From contig CM067087.1 of assembly GCA_034008185.1 (NCBI GenBank), positions 44,286,590-44,350,589 of the forward strand: a stretch of DNA of 64,000 nucleotides, read 5' to 3'. The position numbers were made by a program, and so were the translations under genes. Shown here piece by piece: positions 1 through 64,000 of this stretch. Within the stretch, counting starts at the first letter, position 1. Every line of letters begins with the position of its first letter. The notes below the pieces were generated by a model. The model was given only the letters and a program-made list of their open reading frames with translations. It searched no databases and had not been told where the DNA came from. Source of the stretch: Gorsachius magnificus. Lineage: Eukaryota > Chordata > Aves > Pelecaniformes > Ardeidae.

Positions 1-51219
<51,219 letters not shown>

Positions 51220-51229
51220 CATTTGGACT

Positions 51230-51235
51230 AATAAA
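51230..51235 (+). promoter_or_regulatory. AATAAA 11 bases after the stop codon
   Basis: A perfect hexamer very close to the stop. It would give a 3' UTR of only about 30-40 bases if used. A short T-rich segment follows. Confidence 0.3.
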
Positions 51236-52778
51236 TGAACTGTTTTATATGCACAGACGGTATTTGAATTTGGATATGAAAACAGCTATTCAATTCAGCT
51301 TGAATTGTACTGAAGTATTCACACTTCTTATGGAAGACAACAGAGGCCATTTAGTAGCTGGATCCTTTTAAAAAAGTTGAATTTGTTTCATGTATTTATT
51401 CCTAGCCTCTTACCCCTCCATTAATCTGCTCTGGACATCCTTTCTGATATATAATATAATTCATTGTTTGAAAGCTTGGACATGTTTTTAATAAGAGCAG
51501 CTCCAAGAGTATCAGGATAAGCAGTATGTAACATGTCAACGTGCAGTGAGCCACACCATGTATAAGTGACTTTCTAAACCCTCTTGACAACCAGCGTGAA
51601 GTTTAATGAGCCTTTCACGGATTATGAAGCCAATATGGATCCGCTGCAATATCACATCGCACAGAAACTAGTAGGATTCACCGAATTAATTCCTCTTTGA
51701 ACAACATGGTGTGTTGTAGAAAAGCATTCAGACTAATCTTACACTTGCAACTGAAGAAGAATCCACCACAGTCCTTGCTAAGTTGTTAATTAATTTAAGA
51801 ATATGTACCTCATTTCTAGTGTGGATTGACTGATTGGAAGGACTCCATCTATATCTTGCTTATGTTTGAATCCATCTTCCAAAGGTCACGGTGTCATCTG
51901 TCAGGCTGTTTTGGCTTTCTGTGTTCTCCCATCTTGTCAGTTGAGTTTCTCGGTGGTTTGTCAAGTCAAACTGTGCAGCAGTTCTCATCAAACAGTACCT
52001 TCTAACACAGACAAGAGTTTTATCTTGGATGGAGAAAACAGATAGTAAGCAAGGAGAGATGTTTAAAGATAATCTGTGTTCTTTATATAAAGGATTATAA
52101 TGTGCTTTTACTGCACAATAATTTGATTAAGTCAGCTTTAAAAAGTCCTGATACCATTCAACAGCTGCTGTTGGTCACTTAATAGAACATTTTGGTGCTA
52201 TCTTGTCTGTTTAGACAGGTTCCTCTTTAATATAGGACTATGTCATTATAAAGAAATAATGTTTTCTATTTTAATCTTCTGAGTTAACCAGACTAAAAGA
52301 TTTCAGAGTGCCTCTTTTACCTCTCTCTGTAGGGTAGGAGTTACAAAATCTGTGTATTAACCTCTTGAGTTTTACTGCATCAAAAGTGCCCTTACTAAAG
52401 GGCGTCCGGACCATGGGCTCAGTAGACGTGGTAGTGGTACAGGCAGTTCCAGGTCTCGTGTCCACGCTACCATTCACGCACCATAACAAACTGCAACTCT
52501 GCAAGAGGTTTTTGTCTTAGAAGAGGCAAAGTGACAATAGTTGATGCTAACTTGTGATTTTTAAAGATGATGTTTGTTGTTGTGGTTGGATAATGAGTAG
52601 GTGAGCAGTTTTACCCCATGGTTCACCTCGGGTCTTAATCACATCCACAGTCGTTAACTGTCCAGTACAAAGCAAGTGACACTTGCTTACCTGGGACTTC
52701 AATTCAAACTGTGATCTATTGGAAGCAATACAGGTTTGGTAGGTATTTTTCAAGCTTTATGGAAGTCTTATTGTTGTT

Positions 52779-52784
52779 ATTAAA
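52779..52784 (+). promoter_or_regulatory. ATTAAA, possible polyadenylation signal
   Basis: A variant hexamer in the 3' UTR preceded by a T-rich stretch. It is the last candidate before the CR1 copy. Confidence 0.25.
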
Positions 52785-53285
52785 TCACTTCATAGCTATC
52801 AAAAGTCATCCTAAACACGATAAAGATATTTGTGATTGTGTCAGAATTAATTAACCAGCTGAGCTTGCAGTCAGAAAATCACAGGGGCTGATGCTGATCC
52901 TTTGACGTTACTTCTTTAGAGCTCTATGAATGTCACTGGAAAGTTTACTCGATGTAAATGTGACAAAATTGTTCTTGTCCCAAAACTAATCAGAAGTGTG
53001 TGGGTCTTAGCAGGGCTTTACTATCAGCTGTGACATTTTAAATGTTCTTCTGGAGATGTGCTGGCCTGGCTCCGATCCTACAATTATGTGAATCTGGGGC
53101 AATTTCACTGAACTGGAACTGATAAGGTAAATCTCGTGTGAGACAATTAGATACAATCTTAGCAACTGCTGGAGAAGAACGACCCAAGTTAAGCAACTGA
53201 CATATTTTCATCTTAACTGTGTATTTACTGCACAGCCAAACTACAGTAGTAACACAAGCATCGCATTATATTCAAGATTTTTTGT

Positions 53286-53464
53286 AGAATCATAGAGAAG
53301 GTTGTATGAGACCTTTGGAGGTTCAGGCTTCTTGTCAAAGCCTGGTCAGCTTGAAAGTTAAATGAGGTTTCTCGGAGATTCATCCAGTTGAATCTGAATA
53401 TCTCTAAGGGTGGAGATCCCACAATCTCTTTGACCCCCTGTCCCAGTGAAAATTTCATGCTCAC

Positions 53465-53501
<37 letters not shown>

Positions 53502-53750
53502 TTAGTTTCTAATCAGCATTTCCTAAGTTTCAACTTTGGTCCACTGCTTCTCATCCTTTCAGTGTGCATCTCTGAGAAGCGTTTGGCTTTATCTTGTCTA
53601 TAGCCTCCATGGTGTAGTTGAAGACCGCAATAATGGCTCCCCTTGGTCTTCTCTTCTGAAGGCTGAGCAAACTCTGCTCCCTCAGACCCAACGGTATCAG
53701 CCCCGCTTACCTCCGTGCCCCTTCACCAGCCCCATTCCAGTAAGTCGGAC
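53286..53750 (-). mobile_element. CR1 LINE 3' end fragment within the 3' UTR, minus orientation
   Basis: It starts 'agaatcatagagaagg' and follows the reverse-complement CR1 order: 'ttcatccagttgaatctgaa', 'ggtggagatcccacaatct', a T tract, 'catctctgagaagcgtttgg', then 'ggtcttctcttctgaaggct'. Divergence is visibly higher than in the other copies, so it is old. It lies antisense inside the probable MEGF6 3' UTR. Confidence 0.8.
53467..53500 (+). repeat. Poly-T tract, 34 T
   Basis: An uninterrupted run of 34 T inside the CR1 copy. The CR1 consensus has a short T-rich stretch at this place in this orientation, so the run is probably an expansion of it. Confidence 0.9.
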
Positions 53751-54024
53751 ATCTCAGTTTAGGGAAAGATGCCCACTGTCTGGTAGGGTTACTCAGCAGC
53801 TAACGCACAAAACCCAAGAACTTATATTTTGCTGTTTGACAGCAGTTTATAAAATGCACTGGGTTTTTTTTCTGATATGTGTATACTGATCTGTATACTG
53901 ATACGTGATTAGAGCAGCTAATCAAAGGGGAAACCTTTCTCAAGCCATATTTACACCTGTGTAGACTTGTTTACATTTTCCACAGTACCTTGATAATAGA
54001 ATTGTAAATATGTAGTATAAAGGA

Positions 54025-54030
54025 AATAAA
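54025..54030 (+). promoter_or_regulatory. AATAAA, most likely MEGF6 polyadenylation signal
   Basis: A perfect hexamer with two TGTA (CFIm-type) motifs within 25 bases upstream, followed by a T-rich segment. No transcript data are available to me. Confidence 0.5.
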
Positions 54031-54050
54031 AGATTTTTGTATTAAGTATT

Positions 54051-57000
54051 TTTAAAGAATGTCACAATTTTAGGTACACGGTGAAACACGTATTTTAAGT
54101 GACTGGTAGTGAGCCTGTGCCAGTGAATTACAGGCCCAAGTAGATCTGCCTGGGAAATATTTCAGCAAACTTTTTTTTTTTAAATTGGAAAATGCCAATT
54201 CATACAAAACCATTCACGTGCAAGTCTTTTTTTATTCATTCTTCCTTCAAAATACTTCTCAGCTTCTTTATGTTATTGCCTTGGGGAAAGAAGTTCACTT
54301 CAGTGTCCTTAAACAGATCATTCTGATTTGGGGCTTAATATGACTTCGTTCCAAAACAAAGTACCATCATATAAAGGTAAAACAATCAAAATTATTTATT
54401 TCAAAAATATTAAAAGATTACTTTTGATGGGGTAGTTTTGAATGTCTTTTCTTGGCTCTCTATTTCTGAAGGTCTTTACTTTTTTCACAAGGCAGGGAAA
54501 ATGTTTACAGGATGTCTTTTTCTAGAAGAAGAGCCAAAACTTTGCATCATCAGCCGTCGATTAAGGCAGTTTACTTGCTTGTGATGTCTTTAATACATCT
54601 TGATGCTGCTCCTTACTGCAGATTCACAAATTTACCTAATTCTGTGCCTACAAAATAGTCTTTATTAGACAGCACGTACTTTTTAATGGGAAAGCTACTC
54701 AATTAGCTTTTCCATAGATTCATTTTATGGCGAGTGAGTTTAATTACTACTAAAATAATACAACTCGGCTTCTTTGCTTCATCAGATTCCAGTGAAAAAC
54801 CGTCAGGCTGATCCTGTCCTGAACATAGCACTGGAGCTTGTTGAAAATGAAAGTGAAAACCTCTCTGAAAATGTTTTTTATATTTAAATTCATGTCCATC
54901 TTCCACTTGGTAAATGCCTTTCTTGGCTCTCCATTTCCCAGAAGGCTGAAGTTAATTATGCTTTCTCGAAGAGAGCGCTCTGTGCGTTCCGCTGTAACAC
55001 ACTTGCATGCACAGGTAACTCCTTGCAGAAAGACATTGAAATTATTTTGACCGTGCAGTTCCTGTGCCAAATCCCACTCTCTTACCTTGTTGTGTATTCC
55101 AGATAACTTCAGTTTGGGAAGAGTGGAAATGAGTTGAGTGTAACTCGGTGGGTGCAGCAGAATCTTACTCAATGTGAATTCATGAAACCAGAACAACATG
55201 TTTTAAGTTAGACTTCAGTATTTATAGCACTATTCTCATAGGAAAACAATCAGAATTTAAAAAATTCTCTGCTTCCCCTGCCAAAAATTATTATTCTACT
55301 TTTATCCTTTTTATGTTGAAGAACCGTAGCTATTAAAGTTTGCCCAGATTTCTTGCCAACCATATTATTTTGATTGGCTGCATATTTCTGTTTGTGTAAG
55401 TAATAACCATCATAGTATCAGGAGTTGCCAATGGGACAAACATGGAAATTATACCTTTATGTCCTTCCCAGGAGAGCCGAAGACACATTCTGGAGCCATC
55501 GTGGCTTCATACTGTTGATCTAACAGTGACAAATAACAGATTTCTGTTAAGAGTTTAGCTGCTTATCAGAGCAAAGAAAAGCTTAGGAATGGTCCTTAGG
55601 ACAACTGATGGACCAAGAAACCTCCATCCTCCTGTCCCCCTGTTAATTTTTTTAATAGTTAGGCCAGAAACCTTCTCAGTCCCCAGTTCTTGAAGGACTT
55701 TTCCTGCACGTTGACCTGTGGCTGACCGCAGCTCTGTGCATTCGCTGTGACCATGCCCAGTAATTCTTTTGCAGGGTCAAAGCTTTAAATTCTAATGCTG
55801 GGCAAAGCAATTTCCAGTGGTAAACACCAACTCTCAGACTTGTAGAGCATAACTTGTTTATTCTGTTCTTTTTATTGCTTTTAATAAGCACTTGCATAGC
55901 CATGTTATGTCTTTGTGAATTTGTAACACCTCTTCAAAAAGCATGTGGGATGTATCTCAGAACTGTACTGTATTTTCTGTTGTACATGTATCATAGTGAA
56001 AGGATGCTGATTTTTTTATACACATGCCATTAAAACTTGTTCTTCTTTTCTCCTTATTGATAGTCTGGAAGCAATAGGTTCATGTTGTGGATGAAACTTT
56101 ACTCTGTTAAACTAATGCACATTCAGCGCAATGTGTGTGAAATCACACCTGCTTTTAGTAGTTTGTATAGAATAAATAATGGCCTCTACATGAATGGGCT
56201 TATATATGATCCCTGACCAGAGCAACTTGTCCAGTGACCGAGCCTGATAAATAGAGGCTTCTGGCACTCAGACTCCAGAGTATTAGAAATATTCAGAACA
56301 CAGCATAAATCTTGCTGGGAGAGGATGGTTATGAAGTGTAACGTTTCTGGAAGATTTGGGCATGAAGCACTTTGAAGGCATTTGAAACCACGCACCTGCG
56401 GGCTTCCATCAGCAGCCTTGGACACTTCCCAGAGCCTAATGCTTGCCGAACAAATAGCCCAGTTCACCTTCGGGGTATTGTCTTCTCACGTTGGCAGGAG
56501 CTAAAGGAACACATGTGCCTGTTTAATGCCAAATAATGCAGTAAGTGTGTGCTGGTTAATTGGAAGTAGCATGCTAAATTGAATTCAAAATGTGTAACAA
56601 AGGGAGGACAGTATATCAAGCTGTCAGAGAAAAAGTGGACAGACATGGCTAGCTGGCTTTGGGGAGAACAGCTCTAGAGGCCTGGATTTATTTTTAAATT
56701 TCAGAGCAAACATCTTAAATTGAACTCTGTAGTACCGCAGGACTTTGCCATACGCGATTTACTTCATTTTTCATACAGTTTTCAAGAAGGAGTAGAATAA
56801 TTAAGTTCATTCGGTTTGTCATCTTTTTAACATATGTTAGAAAGATAGCTCTGTAATCATTGCAGCTTATTCAATAATTTCTTTATTAGAAGTAATATTT
56901 AAACTGTTCAAAGAAATTGTTGATGTTATTGCGCTAACCTTTACGTTCCATTGATCGCCATCAAGAGCTGATCAAAAAGTGGGTGGTGGGTTAATACTCT

Positions 57001-60000
57001 CGACCTGTACAGAGCTGGCATAGGTCTATGTCTTAAACCTTTAGAAAAGCCATTTGCAGCACTTGAAAAGTTTGTGTATGCCTGCAATAGATACATGGCA
57101 TGGGAACAAAAGTGATCTTGTGACCGTCATCCAGGAAGGATTGCTCCATGGTATGGTCCCCTCCGCATCTTCAGTTAAACCAATCTGTGGCCAGCGCTGC
57201 TTATCTCTTATTTTAGCCAGCACTAAAAGTTCACAGGGTGTTAACAGAGTATTCTGTATGCACACAGTAAAAAAAAAACCTGTCCAAAGTCCACAAATTA
57301 TTTTAAAAATGACTTGAAAGTTCTGTATGATAAGGCACTGCTTGTTGATTTCTTCAAGCATAGTAGTTTAAAAAAAAATACAACTCGGTTGTGTTGTTTT
57401 ATGTATGAATAAAGATGTCAGCAACTAGTCATCTAACTGTCCATGCCATTTGGCAGTATCTAGCTTCCTTTTCAGTAATAGCCCAATAAATCTTTATCTT
57501 TTAGTAAGCTGATGACAGCAAAACATCTTGAGAAGCTGCATGTGGTGTAGATATTACAGTAAATGTTTAAAATGCTTCATGCCATCATCTACCGGGTGTT
57601 TTTTCCAGTCCAGATGTGACATCTTGGCTTAAGGCATGTGCTCACATCTCCCTCTAGTGACTTCAAGTGCCTAATGATAATTAAACTAATTAATTACTTA
57701 ATGTCTATGATTTCTTGGTGTAAGAGATCAGAGTTAGGCTTGCTGATCCTCTGAGGTCAACACTTGGCTAATTAATTAATATAATAAGTACAACTTACTG
57801 GCATCAGTCGTAGACCCTGGCCCATCTGAACAAAGGCTGCACAGACGTAGCAAGGCGATGATCCTGCCCAGAGACCACCGTGTGTGTCCACAGCAGCTGA
57901 GATCCATTTCTGCTCAGGTGGCCTTAGTGCTCGCACAGACCTCTCATCAAAAGTAATACAAAATTTGCAGATTTCCAAACTCAAGGAGTTTCTGTACTTC
58001 GCGTCGGTGTTTTCTTTCCACCTACAGGTCCTTCTTAGTTCATCCAGAAACATGGAGGAAACCTATCATGAAATTCAAGGGTTGTCTCTTCTCTGTCCCC
58101 TGCTTTGAAGGTGGTGTGGGGGTTTTCCAGTGTGGGAGCACCGGGGTTAACCAAGCACACGTCGCTGGGTTAAGTGGAGCCAGATTTGGGGTGGAAATGC
58201 ACCGTGTTCCCACTGAATCTGCCCTGTTGTTCCAGTTCTCATTAACAAGAAAGTGGCCTGTCATTTCTTTGTTATTTTGTAAGTCTTACCGTGCTATAAA
58301 TTACTTACAAACTGACTTAATGAAAATTCTCTGGTTTTCGCAGCTGGACTTTTTTTTTTCAACCAGAAATCCAGTTTTAAATGATTTATATGTCCTGTAA
58401 GATACGCAGTAGGATTCCTTGCTGTATGTCAGCAGCAAAGAATAAGATCAGTGCGAGTGGAGGCTGTGGGGGTAATTCCTGCCTGTCGGTTTGCTTTTTT
58501 TTTTTTTTTTTTTCCTTTTTCTATCTGACATTTATGTTGTGGTAGCTGTTGTGGATCTTGGCCTTGCTCTCCTAGGCACACAAGAAGACTGCTCTTGATT
58601 ATTACTTTAACCTTAAGGGTATATATGACGTGCAGAATAGCAAGCTTAATAGCGTCGCGTTAAACACGGGCGGTATTCCTGGGTAATGAGGGGTGGGAGT
58701 GCTGCAGGAGCAGGCTCACAGCGAACCACTCCGGCCAGGGCATCGCTCTGCTCGAGCCTTTTGCAGAGCCCTTCTCCACCCTCTCAAAAGCAAGAGGTCT
58801 GAACAGACGCCTTGAAGGGCTGTTAGAGCTGTTCACAGTCACGTTTACCGCGTTAACATTTTCACAACAACTAGTGGATTTGATCAGAAAATAGTTATTT
58901 TTGGCTGCCAATGTGGCAAAACCACTTAAAATACAAACTCAAGAAGGTGTTGAAAGGAGATGGTTTGCCAGCACAGCTATTGTAGCAAAGTCTCCCCTCT
59001 GATCCAACGGGAATCTTGTCTCCAAGATATGTTACCTAAAAAACTATGGTGGAAGTCAAACGCCTGGAGAATATTTACATCTTTGAAAAGAGGACTGGTT
59101 TGGTTGGGGGGGGGGGGATTGGTTTGGTTTGGTTTCTTGTTGCAAACCCTTCTGCTATGGATGGTACCTGGAGTTTTTCTTCCCTTGGAAAGTGTTGCAG
59201 GTTAATTTGGTAGCACGATGTCACTGGTTTGATGTGTGCTGTCTACCAGCGGTAATGGAGATGCGTGACTTGGGGGCAGTGCATCCAGCCCTGTAAGTTC
59301 AGGGTTTTCACCCTAAAAAACTAAGCATGGTGTCATGATGAGTTAGCAGTGACTTTTCTCTTATTTCTTTTGTAGCTCCAAAAAAAAAGCCTTAACTCTT
59401 TTTTTTTTTTTTTTTTTTAAAAAAAACAAAACACAACCAAACCAGTGCTACTCCCAGGGGTGTAACACACCCCCCCACACCCATTGCCACCCAGGGTCCT
59501 CTAAAGAGCCAGGGCTGCCTCCCCTGGGAAAAATCAAAAAAAGCTCTGTCAGGGTTTGGGATGGAATGATTTCTCCCAAACATCGCAGCGGTAAAAACCC
59601 ATTGTAACGCATATTTCAGTGAGCTCTTGTGCAAGCAGAAAACAGCCCCTGAACACTTCAGGAACTGAAAAGGGGATGAAACCCTGGTGCCTGTTATCTT
59701 GAGTACATAAATGGTGCTTCAGTGCCCCACGCTAAAGCTGTCACGTGATAAGCGTGTGCCAAGTCACGGGCGATGTGAAAAACATTACAGCCACTAAATG
59801 AGTGTTTCGCTTTGAATAGGCATGAAGGGGGATGTTGAAAACCGGGTTTATTCCCGACTCTGCTGCCAGAAATACAAAGCACCACGCAAGAGACTTTGAA
59901 GGTCCCTCTGGGAAAAAAACATGCCATTACCAACTCAACTGCGGTGCGTTGTCCAAGTTGCCCTGAAGGAATCTCTGCCAGAAACACCTGTTAACAATAA

Positions 60001-63000
60001 GGACTTGTTAATGTTTCACAATTATTTTCCCAAGTGTGTTATTGCTATGCCAGTCTCAGACGCAAGGCATTCTGGCAAACATTAAATACACACGATACCT
60101 GTGAAAAGCACCGATCTGTCTGCATCTGCGGAGACCAAGATAAAGCTGCATCTGCAAGGCTGGCGAGGGCTCAGTGGAGCTAAGCTCACGCTCAGAGGAG
60201 AGGGATAAATGGAGTGTGTTGGGCACACACTTGGGATCCTTTGGGAACCAGCATGAGGGAAGAGAAAGCGGTCTGTGAGTGAAAAATAACCTACTCCAGT
60301 GCCTCCTTACCCTAGTGTTAAAAATCTTATTTGTCGTTATTTGTTTGCCCAGCTTTGTGATTCTTCATTTTTAATTTACCGTTTTTCAGTCCCAAAGCTG
60401 ACCCTCTTCATTAGAGATTAAAAAAAAGTCTCTGGCTTTTGCTTTTTGCACTGTTCCCCTGACACAGGGCACACCCCACATCGCGGAGCATCCCCCCTGC
60501 TCTGCATGCAGTAAGGAAGAATAAAAAGCTGTGGCTCTATCAGTCATGGCTATAACTTTTTAAAAGAAAATTAGTGTAAGTACCTTTTCTGGAAGAAAGT
60601 TAAGCAACAAACCATCCATGGCACATCCTAAGTAACTTTTCAGTACAAATGCTGCAAAACGGAATGGAGGGAGAGCTGCACTGGTGGCCAGTCAGGAGGG
60701 GTTTCTTGTATTTGCCCCAAAGGTATTGCTTCATCACCAGCTTCAGTTCAGACTAGATGCAAACTCATGATATATCAGAGATGTGAGCCTTCTGCTTCAA
60801 GATGTATTTACAAGGTATTTTGATAGGCGTGGTAGACTTCCCCTTGGGAAAGTCAAGGCTGAGCAGGCTCTGTACCTTTGCAACGAAAGAAAATCCACAA
60901 ATGGTGGCTTCTCAGCCTGATATCAAGGCAACATTGAAGTTTATTTTGATAGTTTATCCTCCCCAAGTGAGGAAACAGCAGCACTAGCACACCATTTTCA
61001 ATATACCTGACTTGACCCACACTGCTGGATCATAAAGACAGGGCTGTACCTTGATGAATGTCAAAAAGGGACATTGGATATTGAAGTTGTACTGAAAGCC
61101 TGTCTTCATTCTTGAGCCTTGATACACCTTTTCAGTGGGTTTGTAAATTTAGATATCTGCTTAAATCTCATCTGCTTGATACAGTTTATGTGCAAGCTGT
61201 TTGACAGCATACATTTCCAATTAGAGACATTCCTAAATGACGTGAGTCCTGAGCAACAGTTCGCGTTGATGGTGCAATGCTTCTAGAGTCTCATGTGCTG
61301 AGTGTCACATCTATTTCTTGCAAAAGATATTCACGGACCACAATGACCAAGACTCATTCATTTTGCTTGGGTTTTCCAGAGGAATGGGTGGATTCAAACC
61401 TGCTGAGATACAAGAGGGAGCTGGACCTGGGGTCTCCTACACCCTGGTAAGTGCTGTAGTCACCGAGTGATTTGGTAAGGAAAACGCTATCTATGGCTAT
61501 CTTCAAACAGGCTTGTAAATATAGCTTTAAGGTTTGTTTATTTTTAACTGGAACGAGCATATTGGTAATTTGCATGATTTTTTGGCCTCCAAAAATGTCT
61601 GAGTGACTCAGTAGGTGGCACCCTTTCTATTCCTTTACTTTCCACCAAATGTCAAAAATAAGTTGGAGCTGGCACATGTGTGTGTGTGTGAAACAAGTTC
61701 AGTAAAAGTGTAAATGCATATTTGTCTCCTTAATTGAATATAGTATATTGTGAAATCATTACTGTCAGGGCACACTTGGGTTTATACAAGCGCTTAAATA
61801 AAAAAAATATATAAACCTAGATTGACTTGAACAATTTGAATGTGATAGGGGACATCTGTGTTCAATAATGTTACTTTGGTAAGCGGTGTTTAATATTTCA
61901 TGTCAAAGCAAGGAGAGTAATAGAACGGGGTATTTTCTGAATTCTTAGATTGCTGAAGTTTATGGCATGGCATAAGATATAATCTGTCCTTTGTCAGGCT
62001 CACCAGAAAGAGCCCTACTGCAGCTGAAGATGCAAAGTGCTCTAATATATAAGTTTCTAGACCTCTCCCTGTTTGAGGAATTAATCTTTGAAGGTGCTGA
62101 GTGCCCTGAAGTGCCAGTGAAGTCAGTGGGATTTGAAGTTCTCGCAGCCCGGTGGATGGGGATCCTTACAGGGGCTAATTACCCTCCTCCGGTCCCCAGC
62201 CAGGAAAGCCCTTAAGTGCTACTTAACTTCTAGTATGTGAGACGTTCTCTTGAAACCAGCATTAGTAATGCCGCTGAGATAGTGTCCAGAGGTCCAGCTC
62301 ATGCCTCCATCATCTTAAAAAAAATAAGAGCTGCTCCCTGACCTCGGGAATTTAAAATCTGGATGTGAAGAGGTGAAAAAGAGAGAGAAAGCTCCTCGCC
62401 CAGGGGTAGATCTGCCACCGAGGGCTGAGCCCAGAGTGCCCCAAAATGGGCCAGAACCCTATCTGCTGGGCTTTGGGTGGTGGTGGAGGAGGCAAAGGGC
62501 ACCCCTTCGCTCCAAGTCTGTGCACAAGCACATCACCAGCTCGAGGACTCTGCCTTGAGAAAGTTCAAAGAAAGAGAAACATTTCTAAGTATCTTCCAAG
62601 TCTATTATTAATGAACAATTACACTGATGTTTTTGGATGGATTTGCACAGAGTAATTCATCTACAAACAAATCTTTCTTTTGTATCCCCCCCCCCCCCCC
62701 CCTCAATCTTTTGTATTTCACTTTTAGGTGAAATTCTGTAGTGGAAGTAGCCAAAAGAAACATGCTTTCTCAAACCTCATGCTGAATGTCTGTCTGGATA
62801 TTTTCATTTTAACTGCAGCTTGGGAAAAAAAATGTAAACACAGTGCTAGTATCATTTTTAAACTGAAAATGTTCTTCCCCCCGTGTTCAAATAGCATTAT
62901 AAATGTTTGCTCAAAAGAGGCATATTTATTCACCTAGCCTCTGAGAGAACACTGTGTGCATAGGTAGCAATAAAAATGTATTAAGGAGTGAGAGAGATTC

Positions 63001-64000
63001 CCCTGGTAAATGGCTTTTCTCTTGACCTCCTCTTAAGCATCTTAGCGGGGCTCCGCGGCTGCCTCACTGAGGAAGTATGTTTGCACTGGGGAGGAAGAAT
63101 TTTTCAAGCTGCAGAGTGTTACAAACAGTGAGCAAATAAGTGTGGGTTGGGTTTGGTTGGTTGTTTTTTGGTTGTTTTTTTTTTTAATAATGCTGGGAAA
63201 AAAGTCTTATGAAAAAGATGTGGCATGCAAAGCAGTCACACACAATGAATGTTGTTCCCCACATGCTATATAATGTCTTACAAAGTAAATGATCTGTGTA
63301 ATTGTTATTCCATAACGTTACTTTTGTTCTCACTAATTTCCTAACAAATCGGGTTTTGGTGTGACTATTTGCAACTCCTGCATTTGATATTCAGATGTGG
63401 ATCACATACCAAACATCTGACCATGCAGCTTATCTGGCACAGGACGTTATTGTCCCCTGATTACAAGTATTTGTATGTGCAAAAATTATTTCCAGTAACT
63501 CTTTTGCATGACACCCTGGAATTGCTTTTCCATTATTTTCTTTCACTCAAATGTTTGTGGAAAGGAAACACAAAACAGGAGGGACTGTAGCAGAAAGAAA
63601 TCCATCAGGCTATTTGTATGACTAAGGGCAGGGTTTCCCCGCTTTGCTCACCCAACTATCTCTCCTATCCAATTAAATGTGCACTTGGCAGTCATCAAAT
63701 CGAATGACTCGATTCACCATAGAAGCTGGAGATGGAAAACACCTGTTCAGATCATCTTCCATCCAGTGCAGAGCCATTTCCCTGCAGGACATAGGTCATC
63801 CCGAAATTCTGCCGCTGACATGCTATATACAGCCTCAACTGGCAACATCCTGTCCAGCCCTGCACTTCATAAATCAGGGTTAGGCCCAGTAAATCGGCAA
63901 GGAAGAGTGGTTACCAATGGCATATCTCTCTTCCCAATGGCTTTCTTATGTTTCAAGGAATCAGTGGCATGTCAGAAATGATACTCTTACTCAAACACTG
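54051..64000. other. Intergenic sequence downstream of MEGF6, no gene seen
   Basis: About 10 kb, mostly AT-rich, with no open frame that shows domains, splice-bounded conservation or repeats of the EGF type on either strand. It contains an ATTAAA at 56029-56034 that could be a distal end of MEGF6, AATAAA at 57408-57413, and homopolymer runs at 58495-58513 (T), 59399-59418 (T) and 62686-62702 (C). In human, ARHGEF16 lies beyond the 3' end of MEGF6; I find no trace of its coding sequence here. Confidence 0.55.
62686..62702 (+). repeat. Poly-C tract, 17 C
   Basis: An uninterrupted run of 17 C in the intergenic region. Confidence 0.9.

Larger units (their letters stand above)
51220..54050 (+). 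other. MEGF6: MEGF6 3' UTR (probable extent)
   Basis: Non-coding AT-rich sequence downstream of the stop. I end it after the AATAAA at 54025 because that signal is preceded by two TGTA motifs (TGTAAATATGTAG). An earlier AATAAA at 51230, an ATTAAA at 52779 and a later ATTAAA at 56029 are alternatives, so the 3' end is uncertain. A CR1 copy with a poly-T tract lies inside. Confidence 0.5.

Noticed and set aside
54051..64000. 3' end of a convergent gene such as ARHGEF16
   Set aside because: No minus-strand frame resembles an SH3 or Dbl/PH domain end, so there is nothing to annotate.

Overview
The window is vertebrate nuclear DNA, almost certainly from a bird. Coding sequence occurs only as short exons of about 80-153 bases with GT/AG borders, separated by introns of 0.2-6.5 kb. 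The dispersed repeats are CR1 LINE 3' ends, including the typical 'attctatgattctatgat' tails, plus one solo ERVL-type LTR that resembles the TguLTR5 group known from songbirds and other Neoaves. Both family assignments come from memory of the consensus sequences. I see no bacterial genes, operons, CRISPR arrays or RNA genes.

One gene fills positions 1 to about 51,219 on the + strand: the 3' two thirds of MEGF6 (multiple EGF-like domains 6), a large secreted protein. Its 5' end lies outside the window. I can place 29 coding exons: the end of one calcium-binding EGF exon, two complete calcium-binding EGF exons, an acidic cysteine-free linker exon (3847-3999), 24 consecutive exons that each encode one laminin-type EGF repeat, and a short terminal exon that stops at 51,217-51,219. 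Every internal exon begins and ends in phase 1. Spliced together they encode about 1,215 residues, or 1,236 if the longer version of exon 12 is used. There is no transmembrane segment, which separates MEGF6 from MEGF10, MEGF11 and PEAR1.

The introns hold CR1 fragments (9.9-10.3, 20.4-20.7, 33.6-33.9, 41.0-41.2, 43.4-43.6 and 50.2 kb), the LTR at 13.4-14.0 kb, a TG/TA microsatellite at 18.3 kb and an AAT-rich microsatellite at 36.9-37.1 kb. From 51,220 the sequence is 3' UTR. The best polyadenylation signal is at 54,025, with alternatives at 51,230, 52,779 and 56,029. A CR1 copy with a 34-T tract lies inside the UTR. From about 54.1 to 64 kb I find no gene on either strand, only AT-rich intergenic sequence and homopolymer tracts.

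The most notable observations are the EGF exon 15304-15432, which has ATAAGC where its phase-1 GT donor should be and an in-frame GT donor 63 bases further on; two laminin-type repeats with nine cysteines instead of eight (exons 12 and 25); and tandem or alternative in-frame acceptors at exons 4 and 25. I found no previously undescribed system.
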